Positions 1-11,139 of a DNA stretch of 64,000 nucleotides are shown in pieces. This stretch comes from Branchiostoma lanceolatum (Eukaryota; Chordata; Leptocardii; Amphioxiformes; Branchiostomatidae). The notes under the pieces were generated by a model. The model had not been told where the DNA came from, made no database searches, and saw only the letters and a list, made by a program, of their open reading frames with translations. Location: assembly GCF_035083965.1 (NCBI RefSeq), contig NC_089740.1, positions 9,794,596 to 9,858,595 of the forward strand, given 5' to 3'. Position 1 is the stretch's first letter. Every line of letters begins with the position of its first letter. The position numbers were made by a program, and so were the translations under genes.

Positions 1-1065
1 CGGTTTCTTCATCACCACGAAGCGATCGTCGTGAAGCGGAATCACCCGAAGGTACTCCGCCAACAGTCCGAGGTACACGTCTTCAAACGGAAATGACGTC
101 ATATGTTCGAAAGCGCGAAATGATTTAACTATTCTAATGACGACGTCCAATGAGAACATGTATGCGGGACCTTGTGCGAAGTTGGGAAAGTCGTCTCTTG
201 GATATATCGCTTCTGAGATGTACCTGGGCTCTGATTGGTCCCTGCTCGGCCGTCCGCCGCGAAGCACGTGACCCATGAAGAGATTCTGCGAGATCTCGTG
301 AGCGTCTCGTGCCCAGGGCGCCAAAACTTTCATGTTGACAAGAACATTGTCGTCCGTTTTGAGAACAAAGCTTGGCACACAACTCCCGTTAGAAAAAGTG
401 CTGTTAACCCACTTAAAACCCAAAGTTACCTTTTGCGCATCTTCCTCTCTGTGATCTTCAAACTTTCCTTGAAGAATGTCGTTATACTGCAGAGATTCGT
501 CCACGAGTCGTTCATCCGTCATGGCGTCCGACGCTGAACCCATGACGAACACAACCTGCCATTTCAAGTTCTCTTCTTCGCTTTTGCCTGCGGTGTTTTG
601 TCCCCAGGACCTCCTGATGACCGCACGCTGTTGGAAGCGGTGCGGTGACGTTTCTACCAGCACGAGTAGAACGAAATCCTGACCTTTACACAGCTCCGTA
701 CGTGGAGAAAGAGACCAAGGTGTCAAGCTGCCTTGCCCATCGGAGTATCGGTGCGCAACATTCACTCCAACTTCCAGATCATGTCCGTCGTCTTTCATGT
801 GCAAGGCTCGCGCTAAGACAGGGTGAATCTTCGAGTCTTCGCCGTGTTCTTGACCCAAACCTTCGCCGCCATTACTCTTAAACGGGTGCAAGTCCTCGAG
901 TCTGAAACTTCCCCTCGACACGTAGGAGTTGTACAGCAGCCACACGCCAAGGAAAAGCCACAGCAAGACGAACACCAGAACGATCGTCTTGGCTTTCTTG
1001 GAGTTTTGCAGAAGGGTACAAACAACGGAAGGAGAAATTTTCTTCTCTTTGTAGAGTGGCAGCAT
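1..1065 (-). CDS. Beta-1,3-galactosyltransferase-like GT31 enzyme, C-terminus off the window
   Basis: Type II Golgi glycosyltransferase expected to transfer galactose or GlcNAc in beta-1,3 linkage. The minus strand is open for 355 codons from the ATG at 1065 to position 1, so the C-terminus is missing. A short cytoplasmic N-terminus precedes a membrane anchor at residues 27-45, followed by a stem to about residue 125. GT31 landmarks follow: FVLLVLVETS at 131-140, IRRSWG at 150-155, FVLKTDDNVLVN at 233-244, an FAQGPAYMFS acceptor-side motif at 297-306 and EDVYLG at 328-333. The metal-binding motif is usually DDD and here reads DDN (238-240). No intron interrupts the open part, which is common in this family. 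The exact donor and acceptor cannot be told. The start is the first ATG before the anchor. Confidence 0.9.
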   Translation of the reverse strand, partial: MLPLYKEKKISPSVVCTLLQNSKKAKTIVLVFVLLWLFLGVWLLYNSYVSRGSFRLEDLHPFKSNGGEGLGQEHGEDSKIHPVLARALHMKDDGHDLEVGVNVAHRYSDGQGSLTPWSLSPRTELCKGQDFVLLVLVETSPHRFQQRAVIRRSWGQNTAGKSEEENLKWQVVFVMGSASDAMTDERLVDESLQYNDILQGKFEDHREEDAQKVTLGFKWVNSTFSNGSCVPSFVLKTDDNVLVNMKVLAPWARDAHEISQNLFMGHVLRGGRPSRDQSEPRYISEAIYPRDDFPNFAQGPAYMFSLDVVIRIVKSFRAFEHMTSFPFEDVYLGLLAEYLRVIPLHDDRFVVMKKP

Positions 1066-4000
1066 GGTTCGTCACTTTCAAATCAACTCCCGAAAAATGA
1101 TTTTAGGTATAAAGAAATTTCAAAACACACCTGTGCGTTTTCAGTATTTAAAAAAAAATGACTCCACACGATGTCTATACCGGTAGTTTTGTGACGGCAG
1201 TCTTGCTGGCGTTTGTTCTTTAGATTTGTGAGCTTACATCACTCAAATCACGTAGTCTACCCGGTCTAACAGACGTGGGACTCTTCTATTGGAGCTCATT
1301 CAAACTTAAGTACAACATTGGTACTTAGTATCCGGGACCACCCACTGATTACCATACAGGGTTATCCTCTATTAGAAAATTACTCTTTGTCAATTTATGA
1401 ATATGTAACATACAATAAATGAAACATGCAACCTGAAATAAAGCTATATTCTACACTACAGAATGAATACTACGAGAGGATTTGCACGTTTTTTCATCAG
1501 TTGAAACGACAATGAAACTTCCCGAGGAATTTTAGTTCCGGCTTTTGGACAAACAAGAGGCCGGGTCTCCTTACAAACTGTGTATACAAACTCTTCACAC
1601 GCTGCTCGGTTTAGCTGTACTTAAATCTGTAAGTTTGGCTTTGTCAACGGCCGGAGAGTGTAGTGCCACGTTTCAAACTAACGCCTTTGGGAACAAGCCA
1701 AATTTGGTGGCCTCTGCCAGGATCCAGGCGTGGTAGCGTTGATGCCAGACCCCCCAGTCTCTAAACTATAACCCCACACGAGATATATTTGAGAGATTGG
1801 GGGTTTGGCATCCAGGCTACAGACGTGGCAAACTGTATCTATCGGCTGGCCAACTCGTCTGGTATGTCTATCATATCTGTGCATTTGGCTGATTTCTATG
1901 CTTTCCAGCCGCGTCTGGAGCCTGATCGAGGCTAAATTTCGGGGCTATTCCATGTCAGGAAAGCTATGGGGTTGTCAAGACGGTGACGTAAAGCCGGGTG
2001 CCCCGTGTATTGTGGAACCTCTGTACGCAAAAGAACCCAACACACTTATCGAGAAGAGAAGGGGAACTGGTGTGCTTGGCTGAAAACTAGCCATAGTGAA
2101 TGCCACAATGCAGTAGTGGCGACCGAAAAATCTTTGTCCTTCGCCTCAGTCTGAGGTCGGCTGCTTTCCCGTACGTACAAACAAACAAATAATGTGATTC
2201 AGAATGCCCCTAACGCCTCTAACGGCTTTTACCGCCAAAATACGTAACCTTAACCTTAGACAGACCTGGAATTTCAGAATACTCCAAGTCCAACACCGCA
2301 AATATGATCTAAATTTCAAGGGTCAAACAGGCCAAATCGCACGTGGTTCACCCTTAACAGTGGACTCATCTTCTTTACACACACTTTCTGGTAGAACTAC
2401 ATTTTCAGAATGACCAACTCTCTATATTCATAACTCCCTCGCAAACTTGGGAGTCGACAAACTGGGTCAGGGAATGTTTGTACTTTTCCGGTCGAAATAT
2501 TTGACGTTAGCCTTAAACACATTGACACACCGAATTTTGATATCCAATATCCAACACTCTAAAAGTGAGTTACAACTTGCCTCCAACTAGATAGGTCAGG
2601 GTCACTCTACCTTAACCGCTCAGTGTTAACCTTTAACATACCGGTAGACATATATGTAAGTTTCCAGAATGCCACCCATGCTGTAAAAGAAAATAACAAC
2701 TTCGCAGCCTAACGTTTGACTAAACGGGCTTAAGTATCGACTAGGTTTCACAAAATATTTCCTTGGGTCGTTGTGATTAGCCTCTTTATTCCGTTTCTTG
2801 CCCCCCCCCCCCCCTATTGACTCACCAATTTTCAAGTAGATGCTGGTGTAAAAAAACGTGTCTAACCTGCAGAACAGTACTCTATATCTGTTGCAAAACT
2901 CTATTTCCTATTTTTAGATTGCAAATACGAGAACAGGGAAGCTTAGCACCACTTAATCCGAGTAGAGTAGCGCAACAACAGCAGATCCGAAAACGTTACG
3001 ATCTTTATCCCAACATCTACTTGGAGACAAGACCCTAGCTCAATATGCACAAAAACAAACACAGCTGTTTCTAAACGGATCTTTGTGTAAAACGACCCCT
3101 CTGTTCCAGTTGCAAAGTTAGTTTAGGAAAAAGGATATTTCGGTAAGACTAGTAACCAGAGAACGAAAAGTGGTTTATTTTTATCTTACAGACCCGGATG
3201 TGACCGAGTTTAAACCAATCACTGGGAAGCTGAGTAAACGAGTCTTTTTTCTCGTTCCCATGACAACTGAGATATGCCACGCCCCTTTCTGTCAGTTCGG
3301 TGTTTTTTGCACGGTATCTACAAAGCGTGTGGGGTGTTTTTAAGAGTTCTTCAACTAGTTGAAGTTTGCCCATAGAATGTGAGAACTAAAAAATCACAAT
3401 GTAAATTATCTCTTTAAGGAAACGACTGACAAATCTATCTCGAAAAAGTTTTAAAAATATATAAGTAAAAGAACTAGCTTCAAAACAATACTCTGAAAAC
3501 GGACATTTGTATCTCAATATGCTTCATCTTTATAGTCACATGTAACATTGAGTTTCGACTTTTTTGGTCCAGGTCTACCATTTACAATCGCAGATTAATC
3601 CAAGGTACATTCTAATATGACAAAACTATAAACATCTATCAGTCACAGTCAAAAGATAGCAGATTCTGTCTGAAGCGTCTGATCGTTTAAAAAACTTATC
3701 CAGTTGCTTGAAAAACTCTTGTACTGTGCATCTTATTACCTTAATTTCTAATCTTCATTGACGTACAAATAGCAATCATCTACTACTACTAATTCTAAAT
3801 TCCCTGCTACAACTATGACATAACGTTCCAAAAATTGTACATGTCCCACAGTTTTTTGGAGCATGGGCCGTGATTTCTTACATGTGTATTGCCATACAAA
3901 AAGGAGCGCCCCACAACAAAGACGTGGGAAAGTAATGCCCACAACAAAGACGTGGGAAAGTGATGTACGTCCGTCAATCATACAACAGTGGGCGTGGACG

Positions 4001-4434
4001 TATGAGGGATATGTCAATCAAACGGTAGTAGGCGTGGCCTCATACAAAATGTGTCCATCATTAAACCCCTTGTTATATGGAGCATAAAAACGTAGAACAA
4101 CCTAACAACATTAATCACTAAACACAAAATGTTAGAAGATGGAAAATGGGAACGGACAAAAACACACCAACACGATAACTCTCATTGATTCATGGTGGCA
4201 AACTAGCAGGTGGTGTTGCAAAGTTGTAATATTCAAATTTACCTGACAACTCTTTGACATTCTTACCTTACCACAACCATGTGCATAGCCCCATGCAACA
4301 TGTAGTAAGCATGGCTTAGTTATGTTGAATTGAAATATTGTTGTTAAGTTTTATCTTACTTGGAGAGGACTCTGGCTAATGGTTTCTTCATAAAGAAACA
4401 AACAACAAAGAAATAAACGAATGTACAAACTAAT
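1066..4434. other. Intergenic stretch, no gene seen
   Basis: I see no convincing exon on either strand between the GT31 gene and CKS. It holds a small hairpin at 1742-1813, a C14 run near 2801-2814 and a 27-bp tandem duplication (CAACAAAGACGTGGGAAAGT core) at about 3915-3963. The remaining open frames are short and of low complexity. Confidence 0.6.
1742..1813. repeat. Short imperfect hairpin
   Basis: GATGCCAGACCCCCCAGTCTCT at 1742-1763 is nearly complementary to the sequence ending in TTTGGCATC at 1813, giving arms of about 21 bp around a 30-bp loop. It may be a fold-back transposon remnant; no target-site duplication was found. Confidence 0.5.
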
Positions 4435-4596
4435 TACTCTCCAAGCAGAGGAGTGGGTCCGGTTGGTTTTTGACGTGTTTTCAGGCATTTTGTCGGACTT
4501 TCTATTTTGTCTCGTTTTCTTCATGTCGCCAACCCTGACAAAACACCTAAAAACAGGTCGAAACCCAGCCGTACCCACTCCTCTGCTTTGAGAGTA
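4435..4596. mobile_element. Fold-back MITE copy 1 (TACTCTCC family)
   Basis: A 162-bp element whose two halves are complementary along most of their length. Termini are TACTCTCCAAGCAGAGG on the left and the complement of it on the right (CTCTGCTTTGAGAGTA). It is flanked by the 9-bp direct repeats CAAACTAAT (4426-4434) and CAAACTAAC (4597-4605), one mismatch. The same element occurs at 42170-42366 and, decayed, at 48858-48967. A 9-bp duplication suggests a Mutator-like transposase. It sits just downstream of the CKS stop codon. Confidence 0.85.
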
Positions 4597-4641
4597 CAAA
4601 CTAACAGCCAAGGGTGTGGCTCTATGTGCGAAAAGTGTCCA

Positions 4642-5403
4642 TCAAACAGCTGTGGTTTCGCGCGATCGTCTGAAGAGAAGGATGTGCGGTTCGGGACAGT
4701 GGATCATGTAGTGGATCCAGTACGGAGACTGCTGCACCCCCAGGTTCCGCCATTCCGTCTCCGTCATGAGATGGTTCTTCGGAACCTACAACGGAGAGAG
4801 GAGAACGTGAAAGTCAAGGTGAGATGAGAAAGTAGACGTCAGAAAGAGGAGAAAGCAGACCTATAATTTGTACATAACACAATTTGAATTCCTTGCTATG
4901 AGAAAGTAAAAGTCAGATGCGGAGAGAGGAGAAAGTAGACGTCAGAAAGAGGAAAATGTCATAGTAAGATGAGAAAGTGAAAGTGATCTCAAATCAGTTT
5001 AGCTCACTGAAGATCTAAGACCTTCCACTGGTCGTGAAAGGGAAGACAGATTTTCTTACAGAAAATAAACAACTAAATGAAAAGAACTCACAGTAAAACT
5101 CAAGAGTAAAGAAACACAAATAGCAAAGATTTCGGAGTTAAAATCACGCTAAAATTGTAAGTTCTATCCTCAACGCCAATCAATTTATATCTGTGGAATA
5201 AAAAAAAGGTTTGTCTCCATATCTACTGAGTCTTTCGCGATAGCATTAAGAAAAAGTACATACTGTACATGTTATTTATGTAAGAAGTGTGGTCATACCT
5301 GGTGGATAAGTTCCGTCGGAAGAATGACGTGGCGATACTCGAACATTTCGTCCTTGTATTTGTCCGAGTATTGGATCATTTTCTGCACTTCGCCCGTCGA
5401 CAT
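4642..5403 (-). CDS. CKS1: Cyclin-dependent kinase regulatory subunit (CKS1/CKS2 family)
   Basis: Small adaptor that binds cyclin-dependent kinases and phosphorylated substrates to promote multisite phosphorylation. Exons on the minus strand are 5403-5299 and 4785-4642, joined in phase 0 at CAG|GTATGA and TGTAG|GTT. Product is 82 aa against 79 in human CKS1. Visible family signature: [20 protein letters not shown] (10-29), the loop [20 protein letters not shown] (36-55) and the beta-hinge HCPEPH (64-69) followed by ILLFRR. The hinge is normally HEPEPH and the preceding residues normally QSQGWVHY; here they read QSPYWIHY. The start is the ATG matching the family's N-terminus; the frame stays open upstream, probably as 5'UTR. 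CKS1 and CKS2 cannot be told apart here, so the symbol is for the family. Confidence 0.93.
4861..4994. repeat. Degenerate GAGAAAGT(A)-rich repeat in the CKS intron
   Basis: The string GAGAAAGTAGACGTCAGAAA occurs twice about 100 bp apart (near 4828 and 4930), with further partial copies to 4983. Between them a segment beginning ATAATTTGTACATAAC (from about 4863) recurs at about 5903, outside the gene. It looks like local duplication in the single CKS intron. Confidence 0.5.
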
Positions 5404-6958
5404 AGTCAAAGCGCCGCCTTGTAACTTTGACCGGTATTGCAAGTCACAGAAGAATAACTTGTTGAGTGTGTGTGTTGGATATGGCTGGGGGTCGGGTGAA
5501 GTGGTAACTTTTGTCCTGTGGTGAATGCAAGACGTTTGCGCTAGCTTGAGAATGTATACAATGCTATACATTTATCTGTAAACTTTTTTTGGGATGTGAC
5601 CTGTATAATTGTTTTATTTGAATTCATCACAATGTGAAAGGGAAGGCAAAACATGTGTATATAACATTTACACGCTGCCCTCCCATGGCCACAAACAATA
5701 GGTATTCATTTCTTCATTGTTTAGTCATCAGGACTGACTATTTGTAAAAGATTTCAGGTCGTTGGGTAGTCCTGGTTGTATGTATTCATGATCATTTATA
5801 TATCTCTGAACAAATAATCAAATCAACATTTGATGTGTTTTTTTCAAAGAGTAATACCATGTACGTTCTTGTGATGTCTGCATTTCAATGGTCGCAGGCC
5901 ATATAATTTGTACATAACGCAATCTGAATTCCCTGATATGATCATGAGACAATAGTAACGTAATGTGGTAATACAGAACTTCACTACATGTAGTTGTACT
6001 GTACACCACGAAGTACTAGTACACTGTATCTCCATGCGACCACTCACTAGAGCAATCTAGCGGAATGTCAACAAACTGCAGTATAGCATCGATCGAGTTC
6101 TAACATACGTACGTACGCGCGTACTTGCCCCTCGCGCAAATGTGTAAAATGTACTAAATGCATGGACTGAGCACAATGACTATATCTATGACAAGTATCA
6201 TCAACCAGTTAATAGTAACAAATAACAGAATAAGGTATCAACAGTGCCGCGAGTATTTGTTTTACTGCGAAGCCCCCCCCCCCCCCCCCTCCCACGTTCA
6301 CACTTTCAAATCTTGCTCTCTGGCAAAAGAATAGAAGTTTCGAGTGCCCCACTCAGCTATACATCGACTTACCTCTATCTTCTCTTTGTGTGACCTGGAA
6401 AATAATAAACAGCGACGTCTGGTTACAGAATCTCGCCAAAAGGGTGTCAACAGCCGGGCTAGCTTGCTTCCTGGCTTTGTTCTTTTCAGTTTCCCGCCAA
6501 AACCCTCACGTAGGTCATACGAATAGTTCATATACTTATAAGGGGTGTCAAATATGTCTTAACAAAGCGGACTTTTTGAATTTCTGATATTTCATACATT
6601 AAAGGCTATTAATATAACAAAATATTTTGTAAAATATCAGTTTTTTTTATAATTTGAGTAAAATAACATGTTTAATGAAAAATATTTTCCACCTTTTAAA
6701 CCAAGTGGTCTCAGCGAAAGGTTAAATTCCACGCGACCATGGAAGGGTATGATGTAGGTTGTGGAAGTTATTCTTTTTGCTATTAGAGCATCATTTGACT
6801 CCAAACAATATTCATACTGGACTGTACATTTATGAATAAAATTCCTTATAATTGATATCTAAATTATATGATACTCTGTTAAAGTTTTGCATGTGAAACA
6901 ACCGTTTCACGATACAGAAAACCTTTAAAAGAGCCACAACGCACATTGTCAATCCAAG
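5404..6958. promoter_or_regulatory. Divergent CKS / HYPK intergenic region
   Basis: CKS runs left and HYPK runs right from this 1.55-kb gap. TTTCCCGCC at 6490-6498 matches an E2F site. On the minus strand TAGAG|GTAAGT, with the exon edge at 6373, is a perfect splice donor; a pyrimidine-rich acceptor, ACCCCCAG, lies about 80 bp upstream of the CKS start. Together they suggest a noncoding first CKS exon around 6373-6490. A run of about 18 C lies near 6272-6290. Transcription starts are inferred, not seen. Confidence 0.4.
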
Positions 6959-6964
6959 ATGGCG
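6955..6964 (+). promoter_or_regulatory. YY1-like CAAGATGGCG overlapping the HYPK start codon
   Basis: The HYPK ATG is embedded in CAAGATGGCG, the YY1 consensus often found at the 5' end of housekeeping transcripts. If functional it would place the transcription start a few tens of bases upstream. Confidence 0.4.
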
Positions 6965-7886
6965 ACGTCGAAGCCGACACAAAACGAGCACGATCACGAA
7001 TTGGACGGAGAGGAGGAAAATGTCCAGCCGGACAAGAAGGAGAAGAAGAAGAAACAGGATTCAGAAGCCGCCGCTGATCTAGAGAAGGTTACTGACTACG
7101 CAGAGGAGAAGGAAATTTCCACAGAGAGCATCCAAAATGTAAGACGTGCCATGTGTTTGCCCCCCTCCCCATGCATGTTTCATGATCACGTAATTTTTTA
7201 TAGATCTAGAAGCATACATATAATATACTACAAAGCCATTCCGGCGCAACGCTTTGAACGTAACTTAGTTGTACCAAAGTTAAGAAATATTATCCAGACT
7301 TTCTGTACAAATTGAATACCGTTCTAAAAATAAGATATCGAATGACTCTCCTTTTTTACAGGCTATGAGTTTAGTGAACCAGAAAACGTCAGAAGAAAGA
7401 AGCAAAAAAGCAAGCAGGTGGGAATGATTTAATATTTAAACTGTAAATCTTGAAAAATATTTGCCGTAGTTTTATTTTAGCAGTGGTCTCTTCACCAACA
7501 TTCATGACATAGCAAATATGCATCTCCAATGTCTTACTACTGTACTACAGAATTTTTTAACCATGAACAAAAAACACTGGGAAAAAACCGTTTCGCTTTC
7601 TACGACATAGTTAAAATCCTACAGAAATGGATGAATTCATGTTGCAGTTGGTAACTTAGAAGGTAACCTGCGGGATGTGTCCATATTTGGGTCTTGATTG
7701 GTCCTCGGGAATTCCCTTATATAGACTTATCAATTTAAGTAATTTTCTTCTTCTTTCCCACAGAGAAAGAGAACTAGCCAAGGTTGTGATCCGAAAAGAG
7801 GATGTTGAATTGATTGTGAGTAAAACCTTATTCTGGTACATCTGTAAAAAAAACAAGCAAGTGTGTGTGTGTGTGTGAGCATGTGT

Positions 7887-7946
<60 letters not shown>

Positions 7947-8628
7947 TGACCAACATTTCTAACATTTGTGTATGTGTGTGTCAATATGTGTGCCTGTGTA
8001 TTAATATTATCATCACCCCATCTCAGTTCACACTGAGGCCAGTCATCATTGTTCCCTACATTATCTTAGAATCTGAAGGTTCTGGGTTCAAATCCCAAGC
8101 TGGCCCCAATGTTTTGCCCTTTGGAAAGGCTCTTAACACATATTTCTTTAGACTCAGGTGAAAATGAGCACCTAGCTTTGGTTAGGGCCGTCTTCCTGCA
8201 TGGGGCGTTAAGCCAATCAAGCATGGCAAAAATCTCACAACACTTATAGAAAAGAGTAGGACTCCATCACACTGTGACTGGGATCAAACCCTACTGCCTG
8301 GTCTTACATAGCTTGTACGCCTAAAGTAAAGGCATTGTACGTATCGAAACAGACAAACTAAGGCTAAAAAGTCCTAAACGGGAACTATGCGGTCCTGGCT
8401 GTCTCTCTGACAGATGAATGTGATGCAAAAGATCAGTAGAGGATTGTTCTGATTTCAAAATATACATGTATCTAAAACAATGACAGTTGTTCAGTATGCT
8501 AACTTTATTGTCTGATTTGATTTGATTGACAGATGACAGAGTTGGAGGTGACAAAGCTGGTTGCAGAGCGTACGTTAAGAGAACACCAGGGAGACATCGT
8601 TAAGGCTCTCATCTCTCTCACCAACTAA
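6959..8628 (+). CDS. HYPK: Huntingtin-interacting protein K (HYPK)
   Basis: Ribosome-associated partner and regulator of the NatA N-terminal acetyltransferase complex (NAA15/NAA10), also described as an anti-aggregation chaperone. Exons: 6959-7138, 7362-7417, 7764-7815, 8533-8628; junctions are GT-AG and phases fit, giving 127 aa (human about 121-129). The N-terminus is acidic and lysine-rich (KKEKKKK at 27-33). The conserved core LEKVTDYAEEKEI lies at 41-53, then AMSLVNQKTSEERSK. ERELAKVVIRKEDVELI from exon 3 continues into MTELEV. The C-terminal UBA-like helices end REHQGDIVKALISLTN, as in vertebrate HYPK. Intron 3 carries a (TG)n microsatellite. A candidate polyadenylation signal AATAAA is at 9350. 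Confidence 0.96.
7480..7610. repeat. Dispersed repeat fragment in HYPK intron 2
   Basis: The segment containing ACTACTGTACTACAGAATT and AAAACACTGG is shared, diverged, with about 40180-40240 in HDHD2 intron 5. This marks it as a dispersed non-coding repeat of the same family. Confidence 0.45.
7859..7946. repeat. (TG)n microsatellite in HYPK intron 3
   Basis: A nearly pure TG dinucleotide run, interrupted once by GAGCATGTGTTGTA, lies 45 bp after exon 3. It creates spurious Cys/Val and His/Thr open frames. Confidence 0.95.
8020..8215. mobile_element. tRNA-derived SINE-like fragment
   Basis: A B-box-like GGGTTCAAATCCC is followed by a body containing CCCTTTGGAAAGGCTCTTAA and CAGGTGAAAATGAGCACCTA. 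This resembles the conserved body of tRNA-derived SINEs seen in many deuterostomes and molluscs. No clear A box or target-site duplication was identified. Confidence 0.5.
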
Positions 8629-10469
8629 GAACAACACTGTCTTGTCTACATACAGTGATATCTAGGCCAGGGCTGTCTCCAGCTTGACATTTTCCGTCCA
8701 ACTCACTGTTTGGGAGCCGATGTTTTGTATTTTTCGTTGTTAAATTCATAATTTTAAGCTTAAAAGGATACATTTTCATCGTTCAGATTTCAGGACGGAC
8801 AGGGTGAAATTTGTTTCGTCCTATCAAGCAAATTTCGGTCCCAGGATGGAGAAACGGGTTTTGGAGACAACCCTGATCTAGTCTCTACTAGACTGACTAC
8901 ACCGGCCAATAGGGAGAATAATTTGCCTGGAGAGTTTCGCTATCAAAGCGGTTGACCGGCCATGCCTCTCTGGAGGAGGGAATGTTACCTTAACATGGAC
9001 TGACTCTCCTGGCCAATTATTCCCTTTTTTGCCGAATTTTAAGATCTGTACCCTGCTAGGGGCTAAGTGATATCACACACCAGACATTCATGTATTGTAC
9101 CAGCAATGTTGTTAAAAGCATTTTCACTCAATTTTCATTTTCACCAGTTATGATACAAGTTTTGTGACATAGTTGACAATAAGTCGATGAAGGTTAGACA
9201 TCCAGGTGATAACTGGTACCTTGAGTTAACGCCAAGCATTATGGGAACCCTAACAGAGGGACTTACCTACTTTTGTCAAGGGGGTGGGCATGTTTGTACC
9301 TCGATATACATGTACGAGTACATTAGGTCTTATCACTTGGTCTGTAACAAATAAAAATATCCAGATTCCCATATTCTATTATGTGGTCTAATCCAAAGTC
9401 CTATTTAGAATTCATCAGAAACTTGAGTCAAATGTTGCATGACATACATGCATGGAAACAACAACAGCAGTGTCAAAGATAATACATGTATGGTTATTAG
9501 AATATAAGGAAGTGAGGACAAAGGAACACATAAGTAAAATTCAACGTCCAATAGTGTATGATTTTTCTAGACCTTTCGATGAAAATCAAGGCTCAATATT
9601 ATTTTGTGTATTCAGAATATGTCATATGTTTGAAATGTCTGCACATCAACACATGAATATCTTTCACCCTGGGCTGTATTTTGATATCTTGATTTAACCG
9701 CAATAAAAGCATTGGAACAGTAAGACTAGATTCTTGTATCTGACAAGGTTTTGTTTTACACTTCAAGATTAATTCATGTTTTAAATGCCAGTCAAACAAA
9801 TCCAATGCGCCAACCCCAATCATTTGCTATCAATTGAAATCTGGAGTCTAAAATAGTTGAGAAAGGTTGTAAAAAAATGTGTTTCATTGCGCCTTTCTAC
9901 TTGTCTCTCCTTTATCAGTTAATGTTGATATTAATATTATTGGTTTGTGTTATCATTGAAAGGAGAGATAGTTGTTACTACTGATGTATTTAAAAAAATA
10001 ATTGTTCCGTCTGCAAAAGTGGAGATGAAAAGATTTGAGGTACACATCCGGGCACCTACAGCAGTTAGTAATGGAACTCTCATCTTTGTTTTCTTTTTCT
10101 CCTCTTGAAATCAAATTCTTTGATCACACGTGGAGATGTTAATCAAGAATGAGGATATCAAAGAATCTACAGCCTCAATCTGTAGTCAACCATTTTCGCA
10201 TCTAGGCTCCTGGTGGAGGATGATATCATTATTTGGTCAACTACAGCAGAAAAAAACATTGTACATGTGTACACATTATTCACATCAAAATTACTACTTG
10301 AAAATTTAAGACGAAGAATATATTTTCAGTTTTTGTTTTTCCCCCTTTGAATGAGTAATTGATATGCAGGTGTGTTACGCCTAAGGGCGATGATAATAAA
10401 AGATTTGGGTCATCGCAAACCTTAATTGCTGATTAAGCGACAGTACAGTTTCTCTTTATTTATCTAAAT
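8629..10469. other. Intergenic stretch with a diverged copy of the LRR upstream unit
   Basis: No gene is seen. From about 9990 to 10340 the sequence (CTACAGCAGTTAGTAATGG, CACACGTGGAGATGTTAATC, AATCTACAGCCTCA) resembles the starts of the two LRR units at about 13760 and 17205. It is probably a third, decayed copy without its gene. Confidence 0.5.
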
Positions 10470-10917
10470 CACCCCGACCAATCGAATCACGTAAATCGCA
10501 TTGAAACTCAGATTCGTATCAGCCATTTCCCCACAAATCACTTTCTAACCTGCGTTAACGACTACATCTGACCAAACAAACTCGCCAGTGAGATGGTGGA
10601 AGTTGTCAGCTTCCAAAAGACGTTTTCAGATTGACAATTTTGGCACTTTGGAAGTAATTGAATCCGCCCGCGATTTAACGTTTAGAGAAAAGTAGTAGAA
10701 ACTAGAAGTTAAATCGCGGGTGGACTCAATCACTTCCAAAGTGCCAAAATTGTCAATCTGAAAACGTCTTTTGGAAGCTGACACCTTCCACCATCTCACT
10801 GGCGAGTTTGTTTGGTCAGATGTAATCGTTAACGCAAGTTAGAAAGCGATTTGTCGGGAAATGGCTAATACGAATCTGAGTTTCAATGCGATTCACGTGA
10901 TTCGATTGTTCGGGGTG
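10470..10917. mobile_element. 448-bp fold-back element
   Basis: Two arms of about 210 bp (10470-10679 and 10708-10917) are near-perfect inverted copies around a 28-bp spacer. The outer ends are CACCCCGACCAATCGAATC and its complement; inner ends are CCCGCGATTTAAC and GTTAAATCGCGGG. The few arm mismatches suggest recent insertion or arm homogenisation. No coding capacity and no obvious target-site duplication. Confidence 0.85.
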
Positions 10918-11139
10918 TAAATGGAAAAACCGGTACATCCACATTTTTAGATTGTGTGAGTGTGGGGCGTGTGTAGGGGTATTCTGTCCACAGATTGAGA
11001 TTTACAGGTTGACCCATTGACAGCTCCTCTACAGGTATGATTTTCACATAACTTTTATTTCTTATTCGACTAACCTCCCAGATAAGTAGGTCCACATACT
11101 ATGTTATGTACTAGACAATCCCTAGAACACTGAATCGTC

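Noticed and set aside
7730-7984. His/Thr-repeat protein frame
   Set aside because: Complement of the (TG)n microsatellite.
8085-8100. tRNA gene suggested by the B-box-like GGGTTCAAATCCC (also near 41965 and 45630)
   Set aside because: No foldable acceptor stem or complete A box; all three fit SINE bodies better.
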